A stretch of DNA of 64,000 nt from an uncultured SAR86 cluster bacterium (GTDB lineage Bacteria > Pseudomonadota > Gammaproteobacteria > Magnimaribacterales > Magnimaribacteraceae): positions 91,100 through 155,099 of the forward strand of contig CACAIY010000001.1 of NCBI GenBank assembly GCA_902532675.1, in the 5' to 3' direction. The notes under the pieces are model-generated. The model did no database searches, was not told the origin of the DNA, and saw nothing but the letters and a program-made list of their open reading frames with translations. How positions within the stretch are numbered: the first letter of the stretch is position 1; every line of letters starts with the position of its first letter. A program made the position numbers and the translations under genes. Below, in pieces: positions 28,375-37,383 of this stretch.

Positions 28375-29568
28375 ATGTATTCTAGAGCGTTTTTAGCTTT
28401 TCTTATCTTAATCTTATCAACTTTGATTTACTCTCATCAAAGGAGCGAGTCTTACTCTCGTATTGAGATAGCAAATGATGATGAAGCAGTATTTATAGAA
28501 ATTGATTTTAACGTTCAAATTTCTGTACTTTCTAAGATTAAGTCTAATTTTGATGAATCTTGGGAAAGTAGGCTGCAAGAAGAGGTTTTAAGTAATTATA
28601 AAATAGAAGGATCCTGTCAGTTAGATCAAGGCCCCTATTTCAAGTCCTCATTAAGTACTGGCTACGTGTCTCTTAGGTGGAGACAATCTTGTGAGAAAGA
28701 ACCTATAGAAATATTTTTCAACCTTTTTTTCAGTGAAGATTCTTCTCATGTCCATATAGCGACCATAAATATAGATAAACAAACTTACCCAGAAAAGATA
28801 TTCACGGTTTCTTCAAAAAGATGGAATGAATCTTCTTCATTAAATAAAGAAGAAACTTCTGCTTATTCTTCTTTTTATGATTATCTAACATTAGGTGTAA
28901 AACATATTCTAACGGGATTAGATCATATAGCTTTTTTGTTAGGCTTGTTGCTGTTAAACCTTAAAAAAAAGGAATTAATAATAGTGATTACTGGATTTAC
29001 TATTGGTCACAGTATTACGTTAGCTTTAGGTGCTCTAAATTACGTTACTCCAGCTTCTTTGTTTGTTGAAGCACTTATTGGATATTCTATTGTTATCGTT
29101 GCAATAGAATGTGTTGCTTCAATAACAAAACAATACGCTCTCTATAATAGATACCTACTTTATGCATGGCTTTTATTTATTGTTTTCTTCAGTTTAATGG
29201 GTAGTCAGAAATATATTATGGGACTTTTAGGTTTGGGTTTATTTTCTTACTGCTACTTCGGTCTTTCTGAAAGATTCAAAAGTCAGAAGTTAATATTAAT
29301 TGTTACCATGTTATTTGGGCTTGTGCATGGCTTTGGCTTTGCAGGAAATTTATCTTCTATTGGATTAATGCAAGATAGATTTATACCAGCTTTAATAGGT
29401 TTTAATTTGGGCGTAGAGGTAGGGCAAATATTAATAATTCTTTCGTTTTTAGTTTTAATGTATTTATGTAAGAAGTTAATCAACTTCAATGCAGACTTAC
29501 TTAGAATGTATGGAGCATCTAGCCTAGCTTGTTTAGGTATTTATTGGTTTGTGGAGAGATTGTTTTAG
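28375..29568 (+). CDS. HupE/UreJ-family integral membrane protein
   Basis: Protein of 397 aa with three parts: a signal peptide (AFLAFLILILSTLIYS), an extracytoplasmic domain of about 150 aa without recognised motifs, and a C-terminal membrane domain of about seven helices. The membrane part has the HupE/UreJ histidine motifs: VKHILTGLDHIAFLLGL, GFTIGHSITLALG and FGLVHGFGFAGNL, plus FNLGVEVGQ. HupE and UreJ take up nickel or another transition metal, but this long variant is not tied to hydrogenase or urease here. Metal transport is inferred. The stop overlaps that of the convergent gene (4 nt). Confidence 0.82.
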   Translation: MYSRAFLAFLILILSTLIYSHQRSESYSRIEIANDDEAVFIEIDFNVQISVLSKIKSNFDESWESRLQEEVLSNYKIEGSCQLDQGPYFKSSLSTGYVSLRWRQSCEKEPIEIFFNLFFSEDSSHVHIATINIDKQTYPEKIFTVSSKRWNESSSLNKEETSAYSSFYDYLTLGVKHILTGLDHIAFLLGLLLLNLKKKELIIVITGFTIGHSITLALGALNYVTPASLFVEALIGYSIVIVAIECVASITKQYALYNRYLLYAWLLFIVFFSLMGSQKYIMGLLGLGLFSYCYFGLSERFKSQKLILIVTMLFGLVHGFGFAGNLSSIGLMQDRFIPALIGFNLGVEVGQILIILSFLVLMYLCKKLINFNADLLRMYGASSLACLGIYWFVERLF

Positions 29569-29957
29569 ATTATTCTAATATTTTCTGCTTGAGGTCCTTT
29601 TTCAGTATCTTCTACAGAAAATCTAACTCTGGTATTTTCTTTTAGCTTTCTTCTGTCTTGGCTCTGCACAGATCTCAGATGAACAAAAAGGTCACCTCCT
29701 TTATCTCTTATCAAGAACCCGTAGCCTTTACTGGGGTCGAACCATTTTATTGTTCCAGTTTCGCCTCTAAAGTTTCTTTTTATTTTTCTTCCATAAATAT
29801 ATCCTATAACTGATAAGAATCCCATGGACCAAAAAATAGCTAAAACAATAAACATTTGAGAGCTTCCCAAAGGTAATTGATTACCTGACATATAAGCAAT
29901 CATAACCGTGTAAAGACAGGCTATTAATCCGCTGGTTATGAAAGATCTAAAAAACAT
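29565..29957 (-). CDS. Membrane-anchored cold-shock-domain protein
   Basis: Protein of 130 aa. Two hydrophobic segments (about residues 5-24 and 34-56) come first, then a basic linker (GRKIKRNFRGE) and a complete cold-shock domain at about 64-130. The domain has both nucleic-acid-binding motifs: KGYGFL (RNP1) and DLFVHL (RNP2). Ordinary Csp proteins are about 70 aa and soluble, so the fusion would hold an RNA- or DNA-binding OB fold at the cytoplasmic face of the membrane. Function unknown. It stands alone, convergent with the HupE-like gene and 45 nt upstream of the reverse-strand valS stop region. Confidence 0.85.
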   Translation of the reverse strand: MFFRSFITSGLIACLYTVMIAYMSGNQLPLGSSQMFIVLAIFWSMGFLSVIGYIYGRKIKRNFRGETGTIKWFDPSKGYGFLIRDKGGDLFVHLRSVQSQDRRKLKENTRVRFSVEDTEKGPQAENIRII

Positions 29958-30001
29958 AGTTAGTTATAAAATTATTATAACTAATTTTAAAAACTTATGA
30001 T

Positions 30002-32749
30002 CTAGGTCAGCCTACTTATTTCTTTTAATTGGTGATTAAGGTTTTTAAGTTCTTTCGAAATTAATTCAAATCTTTCTTGTTGGTCTTGAACCAATTCTTT
30101 AGGGGCATTATCAGTGAATTTTTTATTAGTAAGTTTTGAAGAGAGCATCTTATGTTCTTTAGACACCTTTTCAATTTTCTTTGTTAGTCGCTGGCTTTCC
30201 TCTTTAGGGTCAATTAGTCCTTCTAAAGGAATTAAAACTTTCAAGTTTTCAACAACAACTACAGCAGAAGGGGGATGGTCTTCACCTTCATTGATCCAAT
30301 TAAGACTTTCTAATCCTGCAATTTCTTTTATTAGATCCGTTAAAACTTCTGATCTATTTTTATCTATTTTGTCTCCATCTTTATAAAATGCTTTTATCTT
30401 CTCGGAAGGTTTAATGAGCATTTCACCTCTAATGTTTCTTACTCCAGAGACTATTTCCTTTAGCCATTCAATAGATTTAAATTCATCTTCAGAAAGATTT
30501 TCTTTATACTTCGGAGTTTCAGCAATCATAATACTTTTCTCCGGATTCTGATGAAAAGGCTTAAACTGAATCCATATTTCTTCAGTTATGAAGGGCATTA
30601 TAGGGTGAGCAAGCCTTAAGGTTTTTTCTAATAGATTTACCATAGATTTAACTATTCTAGAATTTTCTTTACCTTCTTTAGATAGTTTAATTTTTGATAA
30701 CTCTATGTACCAATCACAAAACTCATACCAGATAAATTCATAGATAGCTTTGGTGGCTAAATCAAATCTAAAGTTCTCGAAAGCATCATTTACCTTCTTT
30801 ACGGTCAAGTTAAATTTGTAATTGATCCATTTCTCAATTAAATCTTCATTTAGCTCTTCAGAGACACCATAGGACTCAATTTGCATCTCAATAAATCTTG
30901 AAGCGTTCCAAAGTTTATTGCAGAAATTTCTATATCCTTCAACACGTTTCATATCAAAATTAATATCTCTACCACCTGTTGCAAGAGAGCAAAAGGTTAG
31001 TCTCAATGCATCTGTACCGTAAGCATGAATTCCTTCCGGGTAGTCTTTTTTGGTCTGTTTTTCAATTCTATCTTTCATTTGCGGCTGCATAAGCCCTTCC
31101 GTGCGCTTTGCAGAAAGATCAGATAGATTTATCCCATCAATAATGTCAAGAGGGTCTAGAGTATTGCCTTTAGATTTAGACATTTTGACTCCCTCGGAAT
31201 CCTTGATCAGTCCATGTATTAGTATCTTTTTGAATGGAACTTCAGAAATAAAATGAGTGGTCATCATAATCATTCTGGCTACCCAAAAGAAAATAATGTC
31301 AAAACCGGTTACTAGAACACTTGTAGGATGGTATCTCGATAAGAGATTGTCTTTTTTAGGCCATCCTAAGGTAGAAAAGGTCCATAACGCTGAAGAGAAC
31401 CAAGTATCCAAAACATCTTCATCTTGATGAAGTTCTATATTCTTAAGACCATATTTTTCTCTTACTTCAACTTCTGATCTACCTACATATATATTCTCTT
31501 CTTCGTCGAACCAAGCCGGTATCCTATGACCCCACCACAGTTGCCTGCTTATACACCAGTCTTGAATGTCTTCCATCCAATTAAAATAAGTAGTTTCCCA
31601 ATTTTTTGGAATAAACCCCGTTTCGTTTTCTTGAACTACTCTAATTGCTTCTTTAGACATTTTTTTAACATCTACAAACCATTGAGTAGTTATAAGCGGT
31701 TCTAATACGGAATCGCTCCTTTGACTTTTAGGTATTTGTATCTTGTGCGGCTCTACTTTATTTAGACAGCCTAAGGATTCCAATTCATTTAATACTTCTT
31801 CTCTCGCTTCAGTAGTTGTTAAGCCTCTAAACTTTTCTGGTACAGATTCATTCAGTGAGCCGTCTAGGTTTAGAATATTAATAATTTCCAAGTCATGTCT
31901 TTTTCCTATTTCAAAATCATTAAAATCGTGAGCTGGCGTTATCTTTACGCAACCCGTTCCAAACTCTGAATCAACATAAGTATCCTGGATTATAGGGATT
32001 CTTCTATTAGTTATAGGTAATGTTACGAACTGGCCTATTAATTCTTTGAACCTTTTATCTTCAGGATTAACGGCTACAGCTGAATCACCCAGCATGGTTT
32101 CAGGTCTTGTTGTCGCTACTGTTATGGTCTCCCCATTTTCTACAGGGTAGTCAAAATGCCATAAAAATCCTGACTCTTCTTCAGAAGTTACTTCAAGATC
32201 AGATAGCGCTGTCTGCAAGACAACATCCCAATTAACTAGCCTTTCTCCTCTATAAATTAACCCTTTATCAAATAAAGAAACAAAGACCTCTTTGACAGCT
32301 AAACTAAGGTCTTCGCTCATAGTGAAAGCTTCTCTAGACCAATCTACCGATGCACCTAATCGCCTTAGTTGTTGTGTTATTTTTCCGCCTGATTTTTCCT
32401 TCCATTCCCATACTCTTTTCTCAAAAGCATCTCTTCCAATGGATTCTTTAGTTTTTCCTTCAGACTCAAGTTGTCGTTCTACTACCATTTGAGTTGCTAT
32501 ACCCGCATGGTCTACACCAACTTGCCATAAAACATCGAAACCTGACATTCTTTTGCGTCTAATCAGGGAATCCATAAGAGTGTTTTGAAAGCCATGACCC
32601 ATGTGCAAAGTTCCTGTCACATTTGGAGGAGGAATCATGATGCAAAATGGTTCCTTTTTTTCATCAGGTATAGCGGTAAAGTAACCTGAAGACTCCCATT
32701 TATCATAGATTTTCTTCTCTATACCTTTAGGTTCGTAATTTTTTTTCAT
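30002..32749 (-). CDS. valS: Valyl-tRNA synthetase
   Basis: Class I aminoacyl-tRNA synthetase of 915 aa. The nucleotide-binding HMGH signature is at residues 49-52 (PPPNVTGTLHMGHGF) and the KMSKS loop is in GVKMSKSKGNTLDPLD. The CP1 editing domain is recognisable by TTRPETMLGDSAVAVNP. The C-terminal coiled-coil arm (about 840-915) is present. The ATG overlaps the holC stop by 4 nt. The order pepA-holC-valS is conserved from E. coli to Pseudomonas. Confidence 0.98.
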   Translation of the reverse strand: MKKNYEPKGIEKKIYDKWESSGYFTAIPDEKKEPFCIMIPPPNVTGTLHMGHGFQNTLMDSLIRRKRMSGFDVLWQVGVDHAGIATQMVVERQLESEGKTKESIGRDAFEKRVWEWKEKSGGKITQQLRRLGASVDWSREAFTMSEDLSLAVKEVFVSLFDKGLIYRGERLVNWDVVLQTALSDLEVTSEEESGFLWHFDYPVENGETITVATTRPETMLGDSAVAVNPEDKRFKELIGQFVTLPITNRRIPIIQDTYVDSEFGTGCVKITPAHDFNDFEIGKRHDLEIINILNLDGSLNESVPEKFRGLTTTEAREEVLNELESLGCLNKVEPHKIQIPKSQRSDSVLEPLITTQWFVDVKKMSKEAIRVVQENETGFIPKNWETTYFNWMEDIQDWCISRQLWWGHRIPAWFDEEENIYVGRSEVEVREKYGLKNIELHQDEDVLDTWFSSALWTFSTLGWPKKDNLLSRYHPTSVLVTGFDIIFFWVARMIMMTTHFISEVPFKKILIHGLIKDSEGVKMSKSKGNTLDPLDIIDGINLSDLSAKRTEGLMQPQMKDRIEKQTKKDYPEGIHAYGTDALRLTFCSLATGGRDINFDMKRVEGYRNFCNKLWNASRFIEMQIESYGVSEELNEDLIEKWINYKFNLTVKKVNDAFENFRFDLATKAIYEFIWYEFCDWYIELSKIKLSKEGKENSRIVKSMVNLLEKTLRLAHPIMPFITEEIWIQFKPFHQNPEKSIMIAETPKYKENLSEDEFKSIEWLKEIVSGVRNIRGEMLIKPSEKIKAFYKDGDKIDKNRSEVLTDLIKEIAGLESLNWINEGEDHPPSAVVVVENLKVLIPLEGLIDPKEESQRLTKKIEKVSKEHKMLSSKLTNKKFTDNAPKELVQDQQERFELISKELKNLNHQLKEISRLT

Positions 32750-33192
32750 ATTTGATCTATAAATTCAGGCTTTAGTCCTGCTTTCTTGCACTCTGACCAA
32801 GTTACTGCAGCTTTCTTTCTTAACTCTGCTCCGTCCATGATAACTAACTGATAATAAGTTTCATAATCATCCAAGGAAATTGGCATATCTGGCGATATAT
32901 TTATTAGGGAGCTAGATTTATTTGAGAATTTAGTTCCTGGGTATCCAATCCTAATAGGTTCAACTGAATCCTGTTTATGAGCAAGTTGATGGGGAAGCAA
33001 AACTTCTTTTGGTATTTCCCATAAAAGTTGTTCAAGGTTTTCTGCTTGTTTTAGATTATCGCAATAAATATCTATTGTATTTGATCTCTTAAAGCCTTCT
33101 TCACCTAAGTATAGTTTGGCAGTTAATTTGCACGAGAATTTCAGTGCTTCTTCAAAAGATGAACCAGAAGCTATAAATTTAGCTTCAAGCAT
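32746..33192 (-). CDS. holC: DNA polymerase III chi subunit
   Basis: Accessory clamp-loader subunit that binds single-strand-binding protein. The 148 aa match the family length. Recognisable points are FSCKLTAKLYLGEEG near residue 19, LEQLLWEIPKEVLLPHQLA at about 54-72, the PIRIGYPG strand and the C-terminal WSECKKAGLKPEF. Position between pepA and valS is diagnostic for holC. Its partner psi is probably encoded by the holD-like gene at 24581. Confidence 0.92.
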   Translation of the reverse strand: MLEAKFIASGSSFEEALKFSCKLTAKLYLGEEGFKRSNTIDIYCDNLKQAENLEQLLWEIPKEVLLPHQLAHKQDSVEPIRIGYPGTKFSNKSSSLINISPDMPISLDDYETYYQLVIMDGAELRKKAAVTWSECKKAGLKPEFIDQI

Positions 33193-33194
33193 AT

Positions 33195-34709
33195 TTAGGC
33201 TTTATCAATCAAATATTGGCTTAGAAGAGGCACTGGCCTTCCAGAGCCGCCTTTAGCTAGACCTTTATAACTTGCTGTTCCTGCAACATCTAAATGAGCC
33301 CAAGAATAATCCTCAGTAAATCTTGATAAGAAACAAGCTGCTGTTATTGTTCCAGCTCTTCCTCCAATATTAGCTATATCAGCAAAATTGCTATCTAGAT
33401 CCTTTTGATACACATCCCATATAGGAAGCTGCCAAGCTTCATCTGAAGACTTTTGACCAGCATCTAATAATTCTTCAGCTAGTTTATCGTCATTACTCAT
33501 TAAGCCAGAAGTTGAGTATCCTAATGCCATAATAACTGCACCTGTAAGTGTAGCTATATCTACCACAGATTTAGGTTTGAATCTTTTGACATAAGTAAGT
33601 GCATCGGCAAGAACAAGTCTTCCCTCAGCATCGGTATTTAAAATCTCAACCGTTAACCCAGACATGGTCTTAACTACATCACCAGGCTTAGTTGCTTTAC
33701 TCCCTGGCATGTTTTCAGCACTCGCAACAACCCCTACTACATTTATAGGAAGCTTTAGTTCAGAAACAACTTGCATAGTTGCAATGACGCTAGCAGCACC
33801 ACACATATCAAACTTCATTTCATCCATAGCTGCTGGGGGTTTAAGACTTATCCCGCCAGTATCAAAAGTGATACCTTTTCCTACTATTGCATAAGGTTGT
33901 TCACCTTTCTTACCTCCTTGGTAAGACATAGAAATTAACTTAGATTCTTGAGCACTTCCATTACCAACAGAAAGCAAGCAATCCATGCCCATTTTCTTCA
34001 TTTCTTTTTCTCCAAAAACTTTACAACTAAGTTTCGTATAGTTTTTTGCAGCAGACCTTGAATTTGAAGCTAAGTAAGAAGGGGTACACACATTTCCTGG
34101 AAGATTAGCTAGATCTTTTGCTGCATTCATGCCTTGCCCTACCACTTGACCAGTTTTTAAGGCCTTTCTTTGCTTGTTTGCAGAAAGTGAAGAGTCCAAA
34201 TAAATGTTCACCTTTTTTAAATGATTAATCGCTTTATTTTTTTTATTTAGTTTGGCGTCGTAGGTATATACCTTGTTTTCTAAGAAAGTTGAGGTTTTTT
34301 GTAAAAACCAAGAATCGGAGTAAGAATTATCTGAATATTTTATAGAAGGAAAACAAATTGCAGTGTTCTTAGATTTGCTAGATTTAATTGAACTAATGAT
34401 TGAATTAAGAATTTTGTCTACATCCGCATTGGATATTGAATCTTTAGATTTACCGCACCCAACTAAATAAAGTCTTTCAGCAGTTAAACCTTCGGGAGAA
34501 GCTATATAAGCTTGTTGGCCAACTTTTCCTTCGAATTCTTTCCTTTTAGCAAGTTTTTTTATAACTCCATTAGTTGCTTTATCAATCTTAGCCGATAACG
34601 GATTCAAGGCCCTACCTTCATTTACTCCAACAACAAGAGAGTCAGTTTTAACCTTAAGGATGTTCTTTTTTAGGTCTTGCTGTAAGGCTATCGATAGTCT
34701 TTTTTTCAT
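33195..34709 (-). CDS. pepA: Leucyl aminopeptidase (PepA, M17 family)
   Basis: Cytoplasmic hexameric aminopeptidase; in E. coli PepA is also a DNA-binding factor in Xer recombination and carAB regulation. The 504 aa show the M17 signature NTDAEGRLVLADALTY with the metal ligands. Before it come IVGKGITFDTGGISLKPP and MDEMKFDMCGAASV. The N-terminal domain (about 1-180) is variable and Lys/Ser-rich. carAB is also in this window, so PepA-type control of carAB can be considered, but nothing in the sequence shows it. The gene is divergent from lptF. Confidence 0.97.
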   Translation of the reverse strand: MKKRLSIALQQDLKKNILKVKTDSLVVGVNEGRALNPLSAKIDKATNGVIKKLAKRKEFEGKVGQQAYIASPEGLTAERLYLVGCGKSKDSISNADVDKILNSIISSIKSSKSKNTAICFPSIKYSDNSYSDSWFLQKTSTFLENKVYTYDAKLNKKNKAINHLKKVNIYLDSSLSANKQRKALKTGQVVGQGMNAAKDLANLPGNVCTPSYLASNSRSAAKNYTKLSCKVFGEKEMKKMGMDCLLSVGNGSAQESKLISMSYQGGKKGEQPYAIVGKGITFDTGGISLKPPAAMDEMKFDMCGAASVIATMQVVSELKLPINVVGVVASAENMPGSKATKPGDVVKTMSGLTVEILNTDAEGRLVLADALTYVKRFKPKSVVDIATLTGAVIMALGYSTSGLMSNDDKLAEELLDAGQKSSDEAWQLPIWDVYQKDLDSNFADIANIGGRAGTITAACFLSRFTEDYSWAHLDVAGTASYKGLAKGGSGRPVPLLSQYLIDKA

Positions 34710-34767
34710 TTTTGTTCCTCTTCTAATTTTTATAAATTCTAATACTATTTTTCTAAAAATAAATTAA

Positions 34768-34796
34768 TTTAAACTTCATTAAAGATTAATGGTCAA
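34768..34796 (-). promoter_or_regulatory. Possible pepA promoter
   Basis: Reverse strand TTGACC (34796-34791), then 17 nt, then TTTAAA (34773-34768), about 60 nt before the pepA ATG. The -10 match is weak. A second TTGACC lies on the forward strand at 34810-34815, toward lptF, but no convincing -10 follows it. Confidence 0.3.
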
Positions 34797-34838
34797 ATAC
34801 AGAGTAGGATTGACCTATTAAGTATTAAATTCTTAGTT

Positions 34839-35858
34839 ATGATTTTAAATCGTTACTTTCTAAAAAGTATTTTCTCATATACAGCCTCGGTAAGCGTAAT
34901 TTTTCTTTTGATAATAGTATCTTCACGATCAATACAATACTTAGAGCAGGCTGCTAGAGGCGAAATAAACCCTGAAGCAGTTTTTTGGATCATCCTTTTC
35001 AGACTCCCTGAATTTGGTCAAATCATCTTACCTCTTAGTTTTTTTATAAGCATTGTTTTAACTCTAGGTAAGTTGAGATCAGAGAGTGAATTTGTAGTTA
35101 TGGAGCAGAATGGTTTTACCTTTAAAAGGATGCACTCGTTGCTTATTGCCTGTAGTGCAGTCATTTGTGCTGTAATCTTCTCTCTATCTGCTTGGCTAAC
35201 TCCAAAATTAGATCTTCAGATAAAAGACATGATTCAGCAGAAAACTTTGAAAGAAAAGATAATTTCTTTAACTCCTGGCGAGTTTCATAAATTAAACGAG
35301 TCCACGATCGTATACTCCAAAGAAAGCCCAGGTGATAATTTAACTGAAGTGTTTATTAAAAATAATTCTACAGACAATCAATCTATAGAATTTTTTATAT
35401 TTGCAGAGAAGGCTTACGTAGAAGATATCACCGAAGAGGTTATGTATTTGAATGATGGAAGTGTTTTCTTTTTAGATGAAGTTAATGAGTTATCTAAATT
35501 AACATTCGAAGAAATGAAGTTAAGAATTGACCCTGAATCTAACAACACTCTTTTAAACGAAGAAGATTCAGATATACAACAGTCATCAAATATTACTTGG
35601 TTATTGTCTCTTTGCACCATGACAATAATTAGTATTTTCTTAGCTGTTCCTCTAAGTAAAATAAATCCTAGAGAAGGTAGGTATAAAAGAATATTGCCAG
35701 CTTTACTGGTTTTTTCTTTTTATTTAGGTCTTTTAATAGCCAGCAGAGGAACTAGCGAATTGTCTTCGGTAACTCAAATAACCTCAATGGCATTAATCCA
35801 TTTAGTCTTTTTGATTATTGCCTTTTATCTTTATTTCAGAACTAAACAAACTGTCTAA
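34839..35858 (+). CDS. lptF: LPS export ABC transporter permease LptF
   Basis: Inner membrane component of the LptB2FGC complex that extracts lipopolysaccharide. The 339 aa have the YjgP/YjgQ pattern: N-terminal helices (RYFLKSIFSYTASVSVIFL), a periplasmic jellyroll domain at about residues 125-240 (SLTPGEFHKLNE), and three C-terminal helices with AVPLSKINPREGRY. lptG follows by 3 nt, and pepA is divergent, as in E. coli. No Shine-Dalgarno is seen before the ATG. Confidence 0.95.
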   Translation: MILNRYFLKSIFSYTASVSVIFLLIIVSSRSIQYLEQAARGEINPEAVFWIILFRLPEFGQIILPLSFFISIVLTLGKLRSESEFVVMEQNGFTFKRMHSLLIACSAVICAVIFSLSAWLTPKLDLQIKDMIQQKTLKEKIISLTPGEFHKLNESTIVYSKESPGDNLTEVFIKNNSTDNQSIEFFIFAEKAYVEDITEEVMYLNDGSVFFLDEVNELSKLTFEEMKLRIDPESNNTLLNEEDSDIQQSSNITWLLSLCTMTIISIFLAVPLSKINPREGRYKRILPALLVFSFYLGLLIASRGTSELSSVTQITSMALIHLVFLIIAFYLYFRTKQTV

Positions 35859-35861
35859 GAT

Positions 35862-36920
35862 ATGAAGATATTTTTAGGAGACCTCATAGACAAAAATATT
35901 TCTAGGAAAGTTTTGTCTAGTGTATCTATGGTTGCTTTGGCTATAATTTCACTAGATTTTATATTTACGATTCTTTCGGAGCTATCAGACCTCTCAGAAA
36001 ATTATGGTTTAAGCGACGCTTTTATATATTCTATCTCGTCACTACCTTATTCTGCTTACGATTCACTTTCCTATATTTGTTTGATAGGGGTCTTGGTCGG
36101 CTTAGGAAGTTTGGCAGAAGAAGGGGAAATAACTGCAGCAAGAGTTTTAGGCAAGTCAGATATAAATATTATTTGGGCTTCTATTAAGCCAGTAATTTTG
36201 GTTTTAATTTTGGGCGTTTTAAGCTCTCAATTTTTCATTCCAGGTCTCTCTCAAAACTCCGAAGAAACTAGGTTAATGAAGCAAAATAGAATTAGCCTAG
36301 ATGACGGCTATTGGCTTGCTTCCGATTCATCAGTTAGTTATTTCAAGTCAACACCAAATTCTAATTCTATCCAAGATATTGTTATTTATGACTTAAATGA
36401 TGACTATAAATTAAAGGAAATAAAAAGAGCTGAAGAGGCAAATAAGAACGGTAATTCATGGAGCCTATCTAATTTAGAAATAATTAATGTTGAAAATGGA
36501 GTTAAGGAATATTTCGAAGAGATGGACTGGGTTGATGGGCCGAAAGAAGAGGATTTTAAACTCATACTTTCTCCTAAATATTTTTCGCTTACTAAACTCT
36601 ACGAAAATGTGAGTGAAGAACAGTCCGAATATAGACAAAATCTTCTTTTATTGGAATTCTGGAGAAAGACGCTTCAGCCCATTTTTGCAATTTTATTGAC
36701 TATTTTAGCTGCTTCTTTCGTTTTTGGTCCTGCTAGAGATCAGAAGGTGGGGCAAAGAGTTCTAACGGGCATAATAATAGCTTTTTCATTGAGCATTTCT
36801 CAAAGACTTTTCGAGAGCATGGCCTTGGTTTCTTTTTTATCGCCACTTATATCAGTTATGATCCCAATTCTTATAGTTTTGGGGTTAACTTCTTTTATAT
36901 GGAGATTTAAGTCTTTTTAA
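35862..36920 (+). CDS. lptG: LPS export ABC transporter permease LptG
   Basis: Partner of LptF, 352 aa with the same topology: helices at about residues 15-120, a periplasmic domain (about 135-265), and C-terminal helices (FAILLTILAASFVFGPARDQ, then the conserved GQRVLTGIIIAF). The order lptF-lptG is conserved. The 3' end overlaps that of the convergent RDD gene by 14 nt. Confidence 0.95.
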   Translation: MKIFLGDLIDKNISRKVLSSVSMVALAIISLDFIFTILSELSDLSENYGLSDAFIYSISSLPYSAYDSLSYICLIGVLVGLGSLAEEGEITAARVLGKSDINIIWASIKPVILVLILGVLSSQFFIPGLSQNSEETRLMKQNRISLDDGYWLASDSSVSYFKSTPNSNSIQDIVIYDLNDDYKLKEIKRAEEANKNGNSWSLSNLEIINVENGVKEYFEEMDWVDGPKEEDFKLILSPKYFSLTKLYENVSEEQSEYRQNLLLLEFWRKTLQPIFAILLTILAASFVFGPARDQKVGQRVLTGIIIAFSLSISQRLFESMALVSFLSPLISVMIPILIVLGLTSFIWRFKSF

Positions 36921-37326
36921 GATCAATAATCTGAGTTTTGGTTAGTAAGTCCGCTAGAGATTTATTATCTTTACGAAACAAAATTAGAAAATACCCTATC
37001 CCGAAAATCAAAAAAGAAATTACCGAAATAAAGCATCTATATAAACAATCTTTAACGGACAGTCCATTTTTGTTACTGATCAATTGAATTTTCCAAGCTT
37101 GCATACCTAATGTTTGACCGTTATTTGAAAGCCAAAAGTATGTATAGAAGCATGGACCGCTAAAAGTAATAATTAAGAATTGAATGAGGCTTGCAAACTT
37201 ATTTTCTTCAGTAGATCCTCCATTTATAAGAACAAGCAATAAGCTTAATGAAAGCATTATTCCTATAACTGCTAACGAGTCATAAATAAGGGAGAAGACT
37301 CTTTTAAAAAAACCTGCATATTTCAT
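36907..37326 (-). CDS. RDD family membrane protein
   Basis: Small integral membrane protein of 139 aa with about three to four hydrophobic segments. The N-terminus has the RDD-type pattern (AGFFKRVFSLIYDSLAVIGI, with R and D), and later come WLSNNGQTLGMQAWKIQLI and a D-rich end (RKDNKSLADLLTKTQII), all typical of RDD proteins. The function of the family is poorly defined; some members act in ion exchange. RDD genes near lptFG are known in other gammaproteobacteria. Confidence 0.85.
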   Translation of the reverse strand: MKYAGFFKRVFSLIYDSLAVIGIMLSLSLLLVLINGGSTEENKFASLIQFLIITFSGPCFYTYFWLSNNGQTLGMQAWKIQLISNKNGLSVKDCLYRCFISVISFLIFGIGYFLILFRKDNKSLADLLTKTQIIDLKKT

Positions 37327-37383
37327 AATAGTTTGGATATAAGAAATTTTTTGATTATTCTATAGATAAATTAGGAACATATT

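Noticed and set aside
34810..34838. TTGACC at 34810 as an lptF promoter
   Set aside because: No acceptable -10 element is found at 15-19 nt; the gap is AT-rich, so the match alone is weak.
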